Assembly: GCF_024662235.1 (NCBI RefSeq)
Contig: NZ_CP096276.1
Location: 5,952,001 to 6,016,000 of the forward strand
DNA: 64,000 bases
From: Pimelobacter simplex
Lineage (GTDB): Bacteria > Actinomycetota > Actinomycetes > Propionibacteriales > Nocardioidaceae
Direction: 5' to 3'
This document shows, piece after piece, positions 51,396-60,720 of the stretch (position 1 is the stretch's first letter; the number at the start of each line of letters is the position of its first letter). Both the position numbers and the translations under genes were made by a program. The notes beneath the pieces were generated by a model. That model worked only from the letters and a program-made list of their open reading frames with translations, was not told where the DNA came from and searched no databases.

Positions 51396-51598
51396 ATGTC
51401 CGACCAGAGCACCACGCCCCCTCACTCCAGGTTCGCCGAGCGCCGGGTGATCGTCACCGGGGCGGCCGGATGTCCCCGGCCGTGCCGGGGTTGATGGCTC
51501 CCGACGACATCGCGGCAGCGGTGCTCTACCTGGCCTCGGACGCGGCCGCGTCCGTCACCGGCGCGAACCTCGTCGTCGACCGCGGCACCCTGTGGTGA
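51396..51598 (+). pseudogene. SDR oxidoreductase relic with large internal deletion
   Basis: Behind a good AGGAGG site, ATG 51396 codes MSDQSTTPPHSRFAERRVIVTGAAG, the start of a Rossmann-fold short-chain dehydrogenase, and then stops at about 51492. In another frame the sequence continues straight into the C-terminal end of such an enzyme (GLMAPDDIAAAVLYLASDAAASVTGANLVVD, stop 51596-51598). The central roughly 180-200 residues with the catalytic Tyr-Lys are missing. It lies in the fliW-csrA gap (51286-51684), where nothing else was seen. Confidence 0.82.
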
Positions 51599-51684
51599 CC
51601 GCCGACGGCCGAACGGGCGCCTCGCGGGACGGCGCCGTGCCTGTCGTTGGGACAAGGGGGTTCTCAGCCCGCTAGCCTCGTTCC

Positions 51685-51942
51685 GTGCTGGTTCTCTCGC
51701 GCCGTGTCGGCGAAAGCGTCGTCATCGGCGACGGATCGCCCGAGGCCGTGACGATCACCGTCCTCGAGGTGCGCGGCGACGTCGTACGGATCGGCATCGA
51801 CGCCCCCCGCTCGGTCGCCGTCCACCGCGCCGAGCTGTTGGCCCAGCTCGCGGACGCCAACGCCGACGCGGCCTCGCCCTCCGAGAGCGCCGTGGCGTCG
51901 CTGAGCGAGGCCCTGCGGGGCACCGAACCCGCACGCGACTGA
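51685..51942 (+). CDS. csrA: Translational regulator CsrA
   Basis: An 85-residue CsrA/Rsm[52 protein letters not shown] is intact with the RNA-binding first and last strands; the C-terminal tail is Ala/Ser/Glu-rich and longer than usual. GTG start at 51685. Works with FliW to control flagellin translation; other leaders here carry similar hairpins. Confidence 0.95.
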   Translation: MLVLSRRVGESVVIGDGSPEAVTITVLEVRGDVVRIGIDAPRSVAVHRAELLAQLADANADAASPSESAVASLSEALRGTEPARD

Positions 51943-51986
51943 ATCCCCCCTCGTACAGGCCGAAAGTCCCGACTCCCTTTACGCGT

Positions 51987-52015
51987 CTCATCCGTCCACT
52001 CGCCGCGCCGAAAGG
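51987..52015 (+). promoter_or_regulatory. FliA-type promoter of cheA-cheW-mcp
   Basis: CTCATC (51987-51992), 15 bases, CCGAAAGG (52008-52015), then six bases to the cheA GTG. The weakest match in both boxes, but with the same spacing and leaderless geometry as fliM, cheR and cheB. A GTCCCG half site lies at 51966-51971. Confidence 0.5.
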
Positions 52016-52021
52016 ACGGTC

Positions 52022-54217
52022 GTGGACGACGACGCCGAGATCATCGCCGAGTTCCTCGTGGAGTCCCACGAGAACCTCGACCAGCTGGACCGTGATCTCG
52101 TCGAGCTCGAGCGCCAGCCCGACTCGCGCGAGCGGCTCTCGAGCATCTTCCGCACGATCCACACGATCAAGGGGACGAGCGGCTTCCTGGCGTTCAACCG
52201 CCTGGAGGCGCTGACCCACGTCGGCGAGACCCTGCTCTCGCGGCTGCGCGACGGCGAGACGGTGATGACCCCGCCGATCGCCGAGGCGCTCCTGAGCATG
52301 GTGGACACGGTCCGCGCGCTGCTCGGCGCCATCGAGCAGAGCGGTACGGACGTCGACCCCACCGTCGCCGTCGACCCGGTCGTCGCGGTGCTGGAGGGGC
52401 TGCTCGCCGAGCCCGAGCCCGAGGTCCAGCCCGCGCCCGAGGCCCAGCCCGCGCCCGAGCCCGCGCCGGTCGCCGTCGAGCCGGAGCCCGAGCCCGTCGT
52501 CGCCGCCCCCGAGCCGACCGAGCCCGCCGAGCCCGCCGAGCCCGCCGAGCCGACCGAGCCCGAGCCGGAGCGCCGCACCGTCGTCGACGCCTCCGTCCGC
52601 GTGGACGTCGACCTCCTCGACGACCTCGTCGACCTGGTCGGCGAGCTCGTCCTGACCCGCAACCAGCTCCTCCAGCGCAGCCTCGGCTCCGCCGACGTCG
52701 AGCTCGTGCGCGCCAGCCAGCGCCTCGACCTCGTCGCGAGCGAATTGCAGGAGTCGGTGATGAAGACCCGGATGCAGCCCATCGGCCAGGTCTGGTCCAA
52801 GCTCCCGCGCGTCGTGCGGGACCTGTCCCACCAGCTCGGCCGCGAGGTCGAGCTGGTCATGGACGGCCACGAGACCGAGCTCGACCGCAGCCTCCTGGAG
52901 GCGGTCAAGGACCCGCTCACCCACCTGGTGCGCAACTCGCTCGACCACGGCATCGAGCCCCCCGACGTACGACGGGCCGCCGGCAAGCCGGCCAAGGGCA
53001 CGCTGAGCCTGCGCGCCTACCACGAGTCCGGCCAGGTCGTCGTCGAGATCGCGGACGACGGCAAGGGCATCGATCCCGCCAAGATCGGCGCGATCGCCGT
53101 CGAGCGCGGGATCATCACGCGCGACCAGCTCGCCCGGATGGACCAGCGCGACGTGCTGGGCCTGATCTTCCGCCCCGGCTTCTCGACGGCCGCCGCGGTC
53201 TCCAACATCTCCGGTCGCGGCGTCGGCATGGACGTCGTGCGCACCAACATCGAGCGCATCGGCGGCAGTGTCGACGTGTCCTCCGAGCCCGGCACCGGTA
53301 CGACGACGCGCGTCCGGATCCCGCTCACGCTGGCGATCATCCCGGCCCTGGTGGTGGGGGAGGGCGGCGAGCGCTACGCGATCCCGCAGGCCAACCTGGT
53401 CGAGCTGGTCCGCATCGAGGGCGACGACGTACGCCGCCAGGTGGAGCGGATCGCCGGAGCCGCCGTGCTGCGGCTGCGCGGCAAGCTGCTCCCGCTGGTG
53501 TCGTTGGCCGAGACGCTGGGCGGTGCGCAGCCCGCGCCCGACGAGGCGCTGACCGTGGTGGTCCTGCAGTCCGACGACCTGCGCTTCGGCCTGTGCGTCT
53601 CGGAGGTGCACGACACCCAGGAGATCGTGGTCAAGCCGATCGGCCGCCAGCTCAAGGGGCTGTCGACGTACGCAGGAGCGACGATCATGGGCGACGGCCG
53701 GGTGGCGCTGATCCTCGACGTCGCCGGGATCGCCGGTGCGGCGGGCGTGACCGCCGTCCAGGACGAGGCCGCCGACACCCGGGCCGGCGTGGCCGACGAC
53801 CGGCAGGCGCTGCTGGTGCTGGAGGTCGCCGACGGCCGGCGTGCCGCGCTGCCGCTGGCGGCCGTGGCCCGGCTCGAGGAGTTCGCCCGCGACCGCGTGG
53901 AGCGGAGCGGGACGGCCGAGGTGGTGCAGTACCGCGACGGCATCCTGCCGTTGGTCCGGCTCGCCGCGGCGATCGGCCTGCCCGACACCAGCGACCGCGG
54001 CGAGCAGATCAGCGTGGTGGTCCACGAGACGGCCGATGCGGCCGCCGGTGCGGTCGGCATCGTCATCGACCGGGTCCTCGACGTCGTCGAGGTGGCGGTC
54101 ACCGCCAGCCAGGTCGGCCGGCGCAGCGGCGTCAGCGGCAGCGCCGTCGTCCAGGACCGGGTCACCGACCTGGTCGACCTCGCTGCCGTCGTCGCCCGTT
54201 CGGGGGTGTCGGCATGA
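52022..54217 (+). CDS. cheA: Chemotaxis histidine kinase CheA with two C-terminal CheW-like domains
   Basis: A 731-residue CheA. P1: phospho-acceptor His47 in [17 protein letters not shown] Pro/Glu/Ala linker (about 125-185) stands where P2 would be. P3: [23 protein letters not shown]4 ATPase: [40 protein letters not shown]5 CheW-like (about 430-565), then a second CheW-like segment (about 590-725: [22 protein letters not shown] ... [13 protein letters not shown]). GTG start at 52022. Confidence 0.95.
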   Translation: MDDDAEIIAEFLVESHENLDQLDRDLVELERQPDSRERLSSIFRTIHTIKGTSGFLAFNRLEALTHVGETLLSRLRDGETVMTPPIAEALLSMVDTVRALLGAIEQSGTDVDPTVAVDPVVAVLEGLLAEPEPEVQPAPEAQPAPEPAPVAVEPEPEPVVAAPEPTEPAEPAEPAEPTEPEPERRTVVDASVRVDVDLLDDLVDLVGELVLTRNQLLQRSLGSADVELVRASQRLDLVASELQESVMKTRMQPIGQVWSKLPRVVRDLSHQLGREVELVMDGHETELDRSLLEAVKDPLTHLVRNSLDHGIEPPDVRRAAGKPAKGTLSLRAYHESGQVVVEIADDGKGIDPAKIGAIAVERGIITRDQLARMDQRDVLGLIFRPGFSTAAAVSNISGRGVGMDVVRTNIERIGGSVDVSSEPGTGTTTRVRIPLTLAIIPALVVGEGGERYAIPQANLVELVRIEGDDVRRQVERIAGAAVLRLRGKLLPLVSLAETLGGAQPAPDEALTVVVLQSDDLRFGLCVSEVHDTQEIVVKPIGRQLKGLSTYAGATIMGDGRVALILDVAGIAGAAGVTAVQDEAADTRAGVADDRQALLVLEVADGRRAALPLAAVARLEEFARDRVERSGTAEVVQYRDGILPLVRLAAAIGLPDTSDRGEQISVVVHETADAAAGAVGIVIDRVLDVVEVAVTASQVGRRSGVSGSAVVQDRVTDLVDLAAVVARSGVSA

Positions 54218-54669
54218 GCACCGAGCAGCTCTGCACGTTCTGGGTCTCCGACCTGCTCTTCGGGGTGGCGGTCGAAGAGGTGCAGGAGGTCATCCGGCAC
54301 CAGCCGATGACGCCTGTGCCGCGCGCGGACGAGGCCGTCCGCGGGCTGATCAACCTGCGCGGCCAGATCGTCACGGCGGTCGACCTGCGCGTCCGGCTCG
54401 GTCTCCCCCCACGGGATGCCGAGCGCCTACCGATGAACGTGATCGTCCGCAGTCGCGGCGAGGTGGTCAGCCTCCTCGTCGACGACATCGGCGACGTCAT
54501 CGACACCGCCGGCGTGGATCCCCAGCCGGCGCCCTCGAACCTGCCGCGAGAGGTGCAGGACGTCGTGCGCGGGGTGCGCCCCCTGCCCGACTCCATCCTG
54601 CTCGTCCTCGACGCAGACCGCGCGGTCGACGTGAACGCCGCGCCCGACAACCCCGGAGGAAACCCGTGA
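54214..54669 (+). CDS. cheW: Chemotaxis coupling protein CheW
   Basis: A 151-residue coupling protein: [59 protein letters not shown] is typical, with [23 protein letters not shown]. It links CheA and the chemoreceptor. It overlaps cheA and the mcp gene by four bases each. Confidence 0.96.
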   Translation: MSTEQLCTFWVSDLLFGVAVEEVQEVIRHQPMTPVPRADEAVRGLINLRGQIVTAVDLRVRLGLPPRDAERLPMNVIVRSRGEVVSLLVDDIGDVIDTAGVDPQPAPSNLPREVQDVVRGVRPLPDSILLVLDADRAVDVNAAPDNPGGNP

Positions 54670-56948
54670 CCGAGATCCTGGACGCGCCGGTGAACGGCAC
54701 CGGTCCCGCCAAGAGGACGACCAAGGCCGCGGCTCCGGCCGCGGCGTCCGCTGACTACACGCTGTACGACGCCATGGAGGCCGGCGCGTTCGTCGTCGAC
54801 CCCGACTACCGGATCCGGTTCGTCAACAGCACCGCGCGGCGCGAGCTCGCCGCGGGCGGCCCGGACATCCCGCAGGTCGACCCGGACACCCTGGTCGGCA
54901 TGTCGTTCGAGGCGATCTACACCCACGAGGAGCTGGGCGCCGCGGTGACCGCGACCGCGGCCCGGCTGCCGTTGAGCGACCGGGTCACGGGCGAGAACTC
55001 GATCCACGACGTGCTGCTCAGCGCGATCCACGACGCGTCTGGCACGTACCTCGGCGCGCTCGTCACGTTCGAGAACGTGACCGAGAAGGTCCAGGCCGAG
55101 CGCGAGATGGCGGTCGCCACCTCGATGATGGAGAACTCGCCGACGAACATGATGTTCGCCGACCGCGACTTCATCATCCGCTACATGAACCCGGCCTCCC
55201 TGGAGACCCTGCGCGGGCTCGAGGAGCACCTGCCGGTCCGTGCGGACGAGATCGTCGGCTCCAGCCTCGACGTCTTCCACAAGAACCCCGCCTACCAGCG
55301 CGGTCTGCTCGCGACCGCCGACCACCTGCCGCGGCGCGCGGACATCAAGGTCGGCCCCGAGACCCTGGACCTGCTGGTCTCCGCGATCCGCGACACCTCC
55401 GGCGAGTACGTCGGCGCGATGGCCACCTGGGACGTGATCACCGACCGGCTGCGCACCGAGCGCGAGCGTGCGGAGTCGGCGGCCGACACCTCGGCGGTCA
55501 ACAAGATCCTCGCCACGCTGGGCTCCGCGCAGGACGTCGAGGCCGCCGTGCAGAGCACCCTCGACACGGTCCGCGGCGAGTTCGGCTGGGCCTACGGCTC
55601 GTACTGGAAGGTCGACCCGGCCGACCGGCTGCTCAAGTTCGACCGCGAGTCGGGCGACGCGGGCCCGGAGTTCCGCAGGGTCACGCTGCAGGCCTCGTTC
55701 GCCGAGGGCACGGGCCTCTCCGGCCGGGCCTGGGCCCAGCGCGACCTCTACTTCACCCGCGACATCGGCGAGATGACCGACTGCGTGCGGGCTCCCGTCG
55801 CCCAGCAGGTCGGCGTGAAGTCGGGCGTCTGCTTCCCGATCATGGTCGCCGGCGAGGTCGTCGGCACGATGGACTTCTTCGCCACCGAGACCCTCGACCC
55901 CAGCCCGCAGCGCCTCGAGTCGCTGCGCAACGTCGGGCGCCTCGTGTCCCAGGCGGTCAGCCGGATCGAGCGCGAGACCCGGGAGCGGGCCGAGGCGGCC
56001 GAGCTGGCGGGCAAGGTCGAGCAGATGCTCGACGTCGTCTCGGCCGCGGCCGGCGGCGACCTGACCCGCACCCTCGACATCGAGGGCGACGACGCGGTCG
56101 GCCGGGTCGCCGAGGGCCTGCGCACGCTGCTCGGCACGCTGCGCACCAGCATGGGCAATATCGGCGGTACGGCGGAGTCCCTGGCCGCCGCGGCCGACCA
56201 GCTCACCTCGCTCTCCGAGGGCATGGGCGAGGGCGCGACCACGACCTCCGACCGGGCGGCGTCCGCGTCGAGCGCGTCGGTCCAGGTCTCGGCGTCCATC
56301 CAGACCGTGGCCACCGCGGCCGAGGAGATGACCGCCTCGATCCGCGAGATCGCCAAGAACGCCACGGAGGCGGCCACCGTCGCCACCGACGCGGTGACCG
56401 TCGCCTCCGAGGCGCAGGGCACCGTCGCCTCGCTGGGGGAGTCGAGCGCCGAGATCGGCCAGGTCATCAAGGTGATCACCTCGATCGCCCAGCAGACCAA
56501 CCTCCTCGCCCTCAACGCGACCATCGAGGCCGCCCGGGCCGGCGACGCCGGCAAGGGCTTCGCGGTCGTCGCGAACGAGGTCAAGGAGCTGGCCAAGGAG
56601 ACGGCCCGCGCCACCGAGGAGATCGGCCAGAAGATCGAGGCCATCCAGAGCGACACCCAGGGCGCCGTCTCGGCGATCAGCCGGATCGCCGACGTGATCG
56701 CGCGGATCAACGAGATCCAGTCGACGATCGCCTCCGCGGTGGAGGAGCAGACCGCCACCACCAACGAGATCGCGCGCTCGGTGACCGAGGCCGCGGCCGG
56801 CGCCAACGGCATCGCCGAGGACGTCACCCAGGTCGCCACCGCCGCCGCCCACACCCGCGAGGGTGCGGAGCAGACGCTGACCTCCGCCACCGAGCTGACC
56901 GGCATGGCCGGCGAGCTGCGCGAGATGGTCGGCCGCTTCACCCTCTGA
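54666..56948 (+). CDS. Cytosolic chemoreceptor with PAS-PAS-GAF sensor
   Basis: A 760-residue receptor without membrane helices: two PAS domains ([61 protein letters not shown]), a GAF domain (about 290-420), a HAMP-like linker and the signal domain with the hairpin tip [51 protein letters not shown]. It should sense a cytosolic ligand or redox state. GTG start at 54666. Followed by a bidirectional terminator. Confidence 0.94.
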   Translation: MTEILDAPVNGTGPAKRTTKAAAPAAASADYTLYDAMEAGAFVVDPDYRIRFVNSTARRELAAGGPDIPQVDPDTLVGMSFEAIYTHEELGAAVTATAARLPLSDRVTGENSIHDVLLSAIHDASGTYLGALVTFENVTEKVQAEREMAVATSMMENSPTNMMFADRDFIIRYMNPASLETLRGLEEHLPVRADEIVGSSLDVFHKNPAYQRGLLATADHLPRRADIKVGPETLDLLVSAIRDTSGEYVGAMATWDVITDRLRTERERAESAADTSAVNKILATLGSAQDVEAAVQSTLDTVRGEFGWAYGSYWKVDPADRLLKFDRESGDAGPEFRRVTLQASFAEGTGLSGRAWAQRDLYFTRDIGEMTDCVRAPVAQQVGVKSGVCFPIMVAGEVVGTMDFFATETLDPSPQRLESLRNVGRLVSQAVSRIERETRERAEAAELAGKVEQMLDVVSAAAGGDLTRTLDIEGDDAVGRVAEGLRTLLGTLRTSMGNIGGTAESLAAAADQLTSLSEGMGEGATTTSDRAASASSASVQVSASIQTVATAAEEMTASIREIAKNATEAATVATDAVTVASEAQGTVASLGESSAEIGQVIKVITSIAQQTNLLALNATIEAARAGDAGKGFAVVANEVKELAKETARATEEIGQKIEAIQSDTQGAVSAISRIADVIARINEIQSTIASAVEEQTATTNEIARSVTEAAAGANGIAEDVTQVATAAAHTREGAEQTLTSATELTGMAGELREMVGRFTL

Positions 56949-56967
56949 GGGGCCGAGCTGACGTACA

Positions 56968-57013
56968 AAACTCACGCCTGGCCGACGAACCTTCGTCGGC
57001 CAGGCGTGAGTTT
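56968..57013. terminator. Bidirectional intrinsic terminator
   Basis: A perfect 22-base inverted repeat (56968-56989 with 56992-57013) around CC, with A and T runs at the ends. It separates the mcp gene from the convergent response regulator and can stop transcripts from both sides. Confidence 0.9.
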
Positions 57014-57044
57014 CGCCGGTCGACCGGCGAAACTTGCGAGGCGC

Positions 57045-57785
57045 TCAGCCCACGCGGCGCTCGGCGGTGTAGCCGCCCGGCACGACCGGCGCCGGGGCGG
57101 CGGCCGGGGTGCTGACCGGGCTCGACGTGGTCGCACTCTCCGCGCCCCGCAGCCGGACCGCGAGGAGCGCGGCCTGGGTGCGGTGCTGGAGCCCGAGCCG
57201 GCTGAGCAGCCCGGTGACGTGGTTCTTGACCGTCTTCTCGGCGAGGTAGAGCTGCTCGGCGATCTGGCGGTTGGTCATGCCCTCGGCGATGAGGAAGAAG
57301 ATCTTGCGCTGCTGCGGGGTCAGCTCGCACACGACGTCGAGCGAGCGGCGCTGCATCTCCATCTGCTCCACCACCCGGCTCGCGACCGCGGGGTCGATGA
57401 GCGAGTGGCCGCCGGCGACGAGCTTGATGCCGTTGAGCAGCGAGTTGCCCTCGATCTTCTTGAGCACGTAGCCCGAGGCGCCGGCGAGGATGGCCGCCGA
57501 GATGGCGTCCGGGTCGTCGTACGTCGTGAGGATGAGGCCCTTGATCTCGGGGTCGACGGCGCGCATCTCGCGGCACACGTCGACGCCGGTGCCGTCGGCG
57601 AGGTTGGCGTCCAGCACGGCGACGTCCGGCCGCAGCTCGAGGATCTCGCGCAGCGCGACGCTGGCGCTGCCGGTCTGCCCGACCACCTCCAGCTCCGGGT
57701 CCGTGGACAGGAGGCTGGCGACGCCCCGGCGGACGACCTCGTGGTCGTCGACGATGTACACGCGAATCGGATTCTGAGCTGCCAC
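57045..57785 (-). CDS. NarL/DevR-type response regulator
   Basis: A 246-residue regulator: receiver domain (IRVYIVDDHEVVRRGVASLL, phospho-acceptor Asp in AVLDANLADGTGV, Lys in YVLKKIEGNSL) and LuxR-type helix-turn-helix (LTPQQRKIFFLIAEGMTNRQIAEQLYLAEKTVKNHVTGLLSRLG). A Pro/Ala tail of about 25 residues follows. No kinase is adjacent. GTG 57785 is chosen so the receiver starts after six residues; the frame stays open to TTG 57833. Confidence 0.92.
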   Translation of the reverse strand: MAAQNPIRVYIVDDHEVVRRGVASLLSTDPELEVVGQTGSASVALREILELRPDVAVLDANLADGTGVDVCREMRAVDPEIKGLILTTYDDPDAISAAILAGASGYVLKKIEGNSLLNGIKLVAGGHSLIDPAVASRVVEQMEMQRRSLDVVCELTPQQRKIFFLIAEGMTNRQIAEQLYLAEKTVKNHVTGLLSRLGLQHRTQAALLAVRLRGAESATTSSPVSTPAAAPAPVVPGGYTAERRVG

Positions 57786-57867
57786 GGAACGATTCTGGGG
57801 CACCGCGCCGAGAACATCGAGACCTGTCACCAAGGTCCGGCCGGTGGGCCCAGGCGGATGGTCAGTT

Positions 57868-57880
57868 GGAACTAGTCACC
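57868..57880. promoter_or_regulatory. GGAACTAGTCACC motif before the response regulator
   Basis: ACTAGTCACC (57871-57880) recurs as its reverse complement GGTGACTAGT at 58398-58407. The first copy lies 86 bases upstream of the regulator's start, the second between the unknown gene at 57911 and the sigma gene. It may be a shared promoter or operator element. Confidence 0.35.
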
Positions 57881-57910
57881 GGGGATCGATCGGCCGGGGC
57901 GCGCGTGCGC

Positions 57911-58273
57911 TCAGCGGACGCGGAGATCGGCGAGGGCCGCGGAGACGTCGCGCTCGCTGCGGCGCAGCGCCTCGAGCAGCGCCACGATGTCCTGGGTCGT
58001 GAGCCGGTCGTCGCCCTGCGGGGGAGCCAGCCACTCCTCGGCCTCGGCGGCCGTGATCCGGGTCCCGATCTCGAGCCGGTACGACGTGTCGGCCGGCTCG
58101 AACGCGATGTCGGCCACGACGGCGGTGAAGTGCTCGTCGGCCTCGGGGTCGTGGACGACGACGTGCTCGCCCGGCTCGAGGCCGCGGATGAGTCCCTGTT
58201 CGACGTGGCTGACCGCAAATGAGCGGCTGCGACGCGTGAACGGGCTCAAAGCCACGACGATCTGCTCCACCAC
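57911..58273 (-). CDS. Hypothetical protein (120 aa)
   Basis: A 120-residue protein with a beta-rich middle (GLEPGEHVVVHDPEADEHFTAVVADIAFEPADTSYRLEIG) and a helical end (TQDIVALLEALRRSERDVSAALADLR). No family recognised; no signal or membrane segment. GTG start at 58273. It lies between the response regulator and the divergent stress sigma gene. Confidence 0.6.
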   Translation of the reverse strand: MVEQIVVALSPFTRRSRSFAVSHVEQGLIRGLEPGEHVVVHDPEADEHFTAVVADIAFEPADTSYRLEIGTRITAAEAEEWLAPPQGDDRLTTQDIVALLEALRRSERDVSAALADLRVR

Positions 58274-58515
58274 GACCTCCGCCGGAGAGACTCCGGATGA
58301 TGCGGGCGCCGGTTGCGCCCTTCCTCTAGTAAAACCCTCGAACGACCCGTCCGTTATGGGAATCGTCGTCCTCTCCTTGGTGATTCTTCGGAACCATGGT
58401 GACTAGTCATTCCGGGTGGTGTCCCTCCCTGAAAGAGGCTATGTTCGAGAAGAACGCTGCACGCAGCACGTGGCCAAGCCCACCGCCACATCACTTCCGA
58501 TTCCGGGAGTAGACC
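58274..58515. promoter_or_regulatory. Divergent intergenic region before the sigma gene
   Basis: 242 bases, relatively AT-rich, with TGACTAGTCA (58400-58409, self-complementary) inside GGTGACTAGTCATTCC, and GTTC-GAGAA-GAAC (58444-58456). Likely holds promoters for both neighbours. No hairpin terminator or small gene seen. Confidence 0.4.
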
Positions 58516-59322
58516 GTGTCCACCGTTACTGCCTTCAAACCTCTCGATGTCGGTCCGGCCGAGCGCAAGGCCCGCACCGCCCGACTTCTCGCCGCCGCCC
58601 GTGATCTCACGGGCGCCGAGCGCGATCGCCTCCTCGAGGAGGTCATCGTGCTCAACATCCCGGTCGCCCGTTCTCTCGCGTCGCGCTACCGCAACCGCGG
58701 TCAGGGCCTCGACGAGCTCGAGCAGGTGGCCTGCCTCGCCCTGACCCGCGCGGTCCAGGGCTTCGACCCCGAGCGCGGTGACGACCTCCTGGTCTTCGCC
58801 GTGCCGAGCATCCTGGGCGAGCTGAAGAGACACTTCCGCTCGGTCTCCTGGGCGGTCCGGCCCCCGCGCCGGATCCAGGAGATCCGGCCGCGCCTGGTCG
58901 CCGCCGAGGACGAGCTCACCCAGCAGCTCGGCCGGCCGCCCCACGCCGACGAGCTCGCCGACGAGCTCGCCTGCCCGGTCACCGAGGTCGAGGAGGCCTG
59001 GTCCTGCGGGGACCTGGCCCACGCCGCCTCGCTGGACGAGCCGATCGCCGCGACCGGAAGCCCGCTCGGCGACCTGCTGCCGGACGACGACCCCGGTTTC
59101 GAGCGCAGCGAGGCCGTGGTGATGCTCGGCCCGGCCTGCCGCCGGCTCAAGCCGCGCGACCGGTGGATCCTGCGGATGCGGTTCTACGAGCAGCTCACCC
59201 AGCAGGAGATCGCCGACGAGCTCGGTGTCACCCAGGTCCAGGTCTCGCGCCTCCTCCAGCGGATCTTCACCGACCTGCGGCGCTCGCTCGGCCACGAGGA
59301 CCGCGCGCCCTCCGCCGCCTAG
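58516..59322 (+). CDS. SigB/SigF/SigG-family sigma factor
   Basis: A 268-residue stress-type sigma factor: region 2 (RLLEEVIVLNIPVARSLASRYRNRGQGLDELEQVACLALTRAVQGFDPERGDDLLVFAVPSILGELKRHFR), region 3 (LTQQLGRPPHADELADEL) and region 4 (FYEQLTQQEIADELGVTQVQVSRLLQRIFTDLR). No anti-sigma or anti-anti-sigma gene lies beside it. GTG start at 58516. It could read the GGGTAA-type promoters noted at 8790 and 60687. Confidence 0.92.
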   Translation: MSTVTAFKPLDVGPAERKARTARLLAAARDLTGAERDRLLEEVIVLNIPVARSLASRYRNRGQGLDELEQVACLALTRAVQGFDPERGDDLLVFAVPSILGELKRHFRSVSWAVRPPRRIQEIRPRLVAAEDELTQQLGRPPHADELADELACPVTEVEEAWSCGDLAHAASLDEPIAATGSPLGDLLPDDDPGFERSEAVVMLGPACRRLKPRDRWILRMRFYEQLTQQEIADELGVTQVQVSRLLQRIFTDLRRSLGHEDRAPSAA

Positions 59323-59371
59323 CCGCAGCGGCCGCCTAGGCCGCAGAGGCCGCAGAGTCCGCGCAGCCGGA

Positions 59372-59397
59372 CGGGACGGCGGTTCGCCGCCGTCCCG
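59372..59397 (+). terminator. Hairpin terminator behind the sigma gene
   Basis: Perfect 11-base inverted repeat (59372-59382 with 59387-59397) around the stable TTCG loop, 50 bases after the sigma stop. Before it lies a short GGCCGCAGA-type tandem repeat (59321-59360). Confidence 0.7.
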
Positions 59398-59488
59398 CCC
59401 GTGCGCCGGTGTGCGATCACGACCCCGATTCGGGATAGTGGTGCTCGCAGACGGCGTTGTCGCCGTCCGCACCGACCGCGGAGGAACG

Positions 59489-60130
59489 ATGACGACGCAA
59501 CGGGCGGAAGCGCCCCGCCAGACCGGGCGATTCGTGTACCACGTCGCCACGGAGGCCTGGGAGTGGGACGACGACGTCTCGGCGATCCACGGCTACGCGC
59601 CGGGCGAGGCCGAGCCCACGACCGAGCTGATCATGCAGCACAAGCACGAGCAGGACCGCCCGCTCTTCCAGGCCACGCTGAGCCAGGCCATCGCCGACGG
59701 CGAGCCGTTCAACGTCTACTACCGGATCCTGGTCCACGACCAGGTCCGCTACGTCGTGCTCGCCGGCGAGGGTCAGTACGACGGCGACCGCTCCGGCGGC
59801 CGCGCCGACCGCCTGGTCGGCTACTACCTCGACCTCACCCCCGAGCTGGAGGCCGAGACCAGCGCCGCCGCCGACGCCGCGGTGGCGGCCTCGGCCAAGG
59901 CGCGCGACACGATCGAGCAGGCCAAGGGCATCCTGATGCTCGGCTACGGCCTCGACGCCGACGCGGCCTTCGCCATGCTCAAGTGGTGGTCGCGCAACCG
60001 CAACGTCAAGGTGCGGGAGGTCGCCGAGCGGCTGATCCAAGTGGCTCGGGAGGGGCATGTCAGCCACCCGGGTCTGCGCCGTCTGCTGGACGCGCTGCTC
60101 GACGACCTCACCGCCAGCCGAACGCACTGA
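59489..60130 (+). CDS. PAS and ANTAR domain protein
   Basis: A 213-residue protein: PAS_3-like domain (about 10-120, WEWDDDVSAIHGYAPGEAEPTTELIMQHKHEQDRPLF, YRILVHDQVRYVVLAGEGQYD) and an ANTAR RNA-binding domain (about 140-200, KARDTIEQAKGILMLGYGLDADAAFAMLKWWSRNRNVKVREVAERLI). ANTAR proteins stop transcription termination on specific leader RNAs. GGAGG lies seven bases before the ATG. Confidence 0.92.
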   Translation: MTTQRAEAPRQTGRFVYHVATEAWEWDDDVSAIHGYAPGEAEPTTELIMQHKHEQDRPLFQATLSQAIADGEPFNVYYRILVHDQVRYVVLAGEGQYDGDRSGGRADRLVGYYLDLTPELEAETSAAADAAVAASAKARDTIEQAKGILMLGYGLDADAAFAMLKWWSRNRNVKVREVAERLIQVAREGHVSHPGLRRLLDALLDDLTASRTH

Positions 60131-60184
60131 CGGCTCCGTCGGCCGTACCCGGGTCGGCGGACGGTATCCGGGTACCGGACGCGC

Positions 60185-60643
60185 ATGGACCGCCGGGACC
60201 GGCCGCCGCAGCAGATCACCCGCAACCTCAACGAGCTGCTGCAGGAGCTGCGCGTCATGCAGACGGGCGTGCAGATCCTCACCGGCTTCCTGCTCACGGT
60301 GCCCTTCACCGAGCGGTTCACGTCGCTGACCGGCTTCCAGCAGCGGGTGTACCTCGGCATCCTCGTCGCGGCGGTGCTCACCACCCTCGTGATCGTCGCG
60401 CCCGTCTGCTACCACCGCCTCCTGTTCCGGCAGGGCGAGCGGGACTGGATCGTGCGGGCCGCGCACCTGTGCGGCCTGGCTGGGCTGGCCGGCCTGGCGC
60501 TCGTCTCCACCGCGGTGGTGCTGCTGGTCTTCGACGTCGTCCTCGGCCGGACCGAGGCCCTGACCGCCGCGGCGGCGGTCGCGCTGGCGTTCATCGTGAT
60601 GTGGGCGGTGGTCCCGCTCTCCGGGCGGGACCGCCCACGGTGA
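60185..60643 (+). CDS. DUF6328-like membrane protein
   Basis: A 152-residue protein with an N-terminal amphipathic helix (ITRNLNELLQELRVMQTGVQILTGFLLTVPFTERF) and four hydrophobic segments, matching the DUF6328 layout known from actinobacteria. Function unknown. GGGTAC at 60170-60175 precedes the ATG and may be a stress-type -10 box. Confidence 0.8.
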   Translation: MDRRDRPPQQITRNLNELLQELRVMQTGVQILTGFLLTVPFTERFTSLTGFQQRVYLGILVAAVLTTLVIVAPVCYHRLLFRQGERDWIVRAAHLCGLAGLAGLALVSTAVVLLVFDVVLGRTEALTAAAAVALAFIVMWAVVPLSGRDRPR

Positions 60644-60686
60644 GCGTGCTCGGCGTACGACCGCCGTCGCGGTGTCCCTCGGCCCC

Positions 60687-60712
60687 GTCTTCCTTCCGGG
60701 AGCGCGGGTAAC
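60687..60712 (+). promoter_or_regulatory. Possible SigB/SigF-type promoter
   Basis: GTCTT (60687-60691), 14 bases, GGGTAAC (60706-60712), just before the gene at 60721. Same -10 sequence as at 8809. Confidence 0.4.
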
Positions 60713-60720
60713 GAGGGTTC

